From Actinomycetes bacterium (lineage in GTDB: Bacteria > Actinomycetota > Acidimicrobiia > Acidimicrobiales > JAAEMS01), in the NCBI GenBank assembly GCA_024225275.1, contig JAAEMS010000042.1, forward strand, positions 1-62,550: DNA of 62,550 nucleotides. Direction: 5' to 3'. The translations under genes were made by a program, and so were the position numbers. The notes beneath the pieces are model-generated. The model was not told where the DNA came from. It saw only the letters and a list, made by a program, of their open reading frames with translations, and did not search any database. Shown one piece after another: positions 61,194 through 62,550 of this stretch; position 1 is the first letter of the stretch, and each line of letters opens with the position of its first letter.

Positions 61194-61283
61194 GTGTTGG
61201 TCGCCACCGACGACGGGAGGCCCGTCTACGAACGACTCGGTTTCATCCCCCTGATCCGACTCGCCATGTGGCTGCGACCGTGA
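61194..61283 (+). pseudogene. C-terminal GNAT acetyltransferase remnant
   Basis: The 29 codons up to the TGA at 61283 read VLVATDDGRPVYERLGFIPL and IRLAMWLRP. This is the last beta-hairpin of GNAT acetyltransferases (...GxPVYxRLGF...), a well-known terminal pattern. The acetyl-CoA-binding and N-terminal parts are lacking; upstream frames show nothing of the fold. The piece lies in the region before fhs on the opposite strand, so it should be read as a decayed gene. Confidence 0.5.
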
Positions 61284-61482
61284 CAGGAACCACCGAGGAA
61301 ACCTCCGTACGCCCGCGCCGAAAGCCTGCTCACTGAGGTGGACTTGGTTGATCTTGGGGTAGGGGTTGTGGCGCGGACTACATGGGGTGGGCTCGGGACT
61401 GGAGGACGGGCACGCCGGAGGTGTCGCGTTCCTGGCCACGATCGCGATACCTACTAGGTTGCCTGAGGACTGGAGGTCGGAG
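61284..61482. other. Intergenic region, no gene seen
   Basis: No coding frame here is convincing. TAGGTT at 61455-61460 may be the -10 of the following flavoprotein gene, with a short leader containing GGAGG at 61472-61475 region before its GTG. Confidence 0.4.
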
Positions 61483-62550
61483 GTGAACCACGACGAGTTG
61501 ATGGCTTGGGCCGGGGAAATGGTGGGGCCGCTGCGCCAGCGGGCGGCAGAGACCGAGCAGCTCCGCCAGTTGCCGGTCACCACCGTCGGCGAGGCCGAAG
61601 CGGCCGGCTACTTCAGCATGGTCGTGCCCGAGGACGCCGGTGGATGGGGTCTGGGGCTGCGGTCTCTGACCCAGAGCACCCGTGCCCTGGCCCACGGCTG
61701 CATGTCTTCGGCGTGGACTCTGTCGTTCCTGGCCCTTCACAACTGGTTCGTGGCCCGTAGCCCCCGCGAGCTCCAGGACGTGCTCTTCGCCCCGCGCCCC
61801 TGCGCCCGCATCCCCTGCCCGCTGGCCCCCACCGGGACGGCCACACCGGTGGACGGCGGGTACCAGATCAGCGGTCGTTGGCAATGGGCCACCGGGGTCC
61901 AACACGCCGACTGGGTCATGGTGAACTGTATGGTCGATCGCGACGGCGCCCCGGCCTCGATGTTCTGTCTCGCCCCCATCGGTGATGTTGAGGTCGAAGA
62001 TGTGTGGCACACGTCCGGCATGCGGGGGACCGGCAGCAACGACGTGGTGGCCGACGGCCTCTTCGTACCCGAGCACCTCACCGTCGACGCGGCCGACTTC
62101 CGGGGCGACTCACCCCCAGGGGCGCAGGTGAGATCCGATCCGTTCGTGACCTACCCGCTGACGCCGGTACTCGCCCTCGTCGCCTCTGCTCCCGCGGTGG
62201 GTGGGGCGGAGGCTGCGGTCGATCTCTTCCGCGACTACGTCAAGTCTCGGGTGCTGCCCTACTCCCTTGGCGACCAACAGGCTGAGCAGCCGGCATCCCA
62301 GGTTCGCCTGGCCGAGGCTCGGGCCACGGCACGGGCCGCCCGGCTCGTGTGGGAGGACGCCCTCGAGGAGCTGTGCACCGTCTACGACGCGGGTGGACAG
62401 ATTGATCGCGCTGACCGGGGCCGGTTCCGGTTGGCCACCGCCCACGCCGTCCGTCTCTCCCTCCAGGCGGTGAACATCGCGGTCGAGGGTGCCGGCGCAT
62501 CGGTTCACTTCGCTGACTCGCCCCTCGGCCGTATCCACCGCGACATGACC
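61483..62550 (+). CDS. Partial acyl-CoA dehydrogenase-type flavoprotein (HsaA/group D monooxygenase-like)
   Basis: From the GTG at 61483 (GGAG just upstream) 356 codons run to the right edge with no stop. Sequence GYFSMVVPEDAGGWGLGLRSL and GRWQWATGVQHADWVMVN, then WHTSGMRGTGSNDVVADGLFVPE, is that of HsaA/group D flavin monooxygenase relatives of acyl-CoA dehydrogenases, in which the catalytic glutamate is usually missing. These hydroxylate aromatic or steroid intermediates with a partner reductase. The truncation prevents a firm decision between monooxygenase and dehydrogenase. Confidence 0.75.
   Translation, partial: MNHDELMAWAGEMVGPLRQRAAETEQLRQLPVTTVGEAEAAGYFSMVVPEDAGGWGLGLRSLTQSTRALAHGCMSSAWTLSFLALHNWFVARSPRELQDVLFAPRPCARIPCPLAPTGTATPVDGGYQISGRWQWATGVQHADWVMVNCMVDRDGAPASMFCLAPIGDVEVEDVWHTSGMRGTGSNDVVADGLFVPEHLTVDAADFRGDSPPGAQVRSDPFVTYPLTPVLALVASAPAVGGAEAAVDLFRDYVKSRVLPYSLGDQQAEQPASQVRLAEARATARAARLVWEDALEELCTVYDAGGQIDRADRGRFRLATAHAVRLSLQAVNIAVEGAGASVHFADSPLGRIHRDMT

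Noticed and set aside
1..62550. CRISPR array, tRNA, rRNA, insertion sequence or prophage
   Set aside because: No regularly spaced direct repeats, cloverleaf-like GC-rich segments, transposase or phage genes were found on reading both strands.

Overview
The window is high-GC DNA, densely coded on both strands, that reads as a heterotrophic actinobacterium. Supporting marks are an LppX/LprG-type lipoprotein next to a P55-like exporter, a 1616-residue NAD-dependent glutamate dehydrogenase, a YwiC-like membrane protein, a TcuAB pair, a large aerobic-type reductive dehalogenase and many promoters whose -10 box lies directly before the start codon, as in leaderless mRNAs. The order or family (an Acidimicrobiia-like lineage is my guess) is inference. 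I saw no rRNA, tRNA, CRISPR array, insertion sequence, phage module or replication origin.

Layout. 1-5.3 kb: two membrane proteins, a secreted LytM-type peptidase lipoprotein, a small exported protein with a strong terminator, and an OmpR-type two-component pair. 5.3-9.0 kb (minus): a protein-arginine-methyltransferase-like enzyme translationally coupled to a dipeptidase-type amidohydrolase, a YheO-type DNA-binding protein overlapping a thiamine-binding-fold protein, and uridine phosphorylase. 9.1-12.1 kb: a broken double dynamin-like GTPase. 12.2-14.7 kb: a TetR regulator with two identical operators facing a dehydrogenase/DUF4386 operon. 14.8-25 kb: VOC protein, YwiC-like protein, GntR unit, DHRS4-like dehydrogenase and the LprG-P55-like operon, mixed with at least four damaged genes. 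25-37 kb: MFS and two ABC-2 exporters, PanE-like reductase, quinone-reductase-like protein, FMN proteins and a PAS histidine kinase. 37-46 kb: two-domain reductive dehalogenase, Zn/Mn uptake genes without an ATPase, choline-kinase-like protein, class V aminotransferase, methyltransferase and AGPS-like FAD enzyme. 46-57 kb: glutamate dehydrogenase, TauE/SafE, CHAD, SulP, TcuA and TcuB. 57.4-57.6 kb: REP-like palindromes. 57.6-61 kb: one-carbon operon fhs-iclR-methylenetetrahydrofolate reductase. 61.5 kb to the end: a partial acyl-CoA-dehydrogenase-type flavoprotein.

How the genes fit together. Much of the content concerns transport across the envelope (lipid, drug, metal, sulfate and organic-anion carriers) and redox or one-carbon metabolism. 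The most original element is the PRMT-like enzyme with both double-E-loop glutamates, overlapping an amidohydrolase whose relatives cleave dipeptides. Two other themes stand out: ten start codons each preceded by TAnnnT at exactly seven bases, and an excess of broken genes between 9 and 25 kb (nonsense codon, single-base frameshifts, internal deletions). Whether that damage is real decay or an assembly artefact cannot be settled from one sequence.
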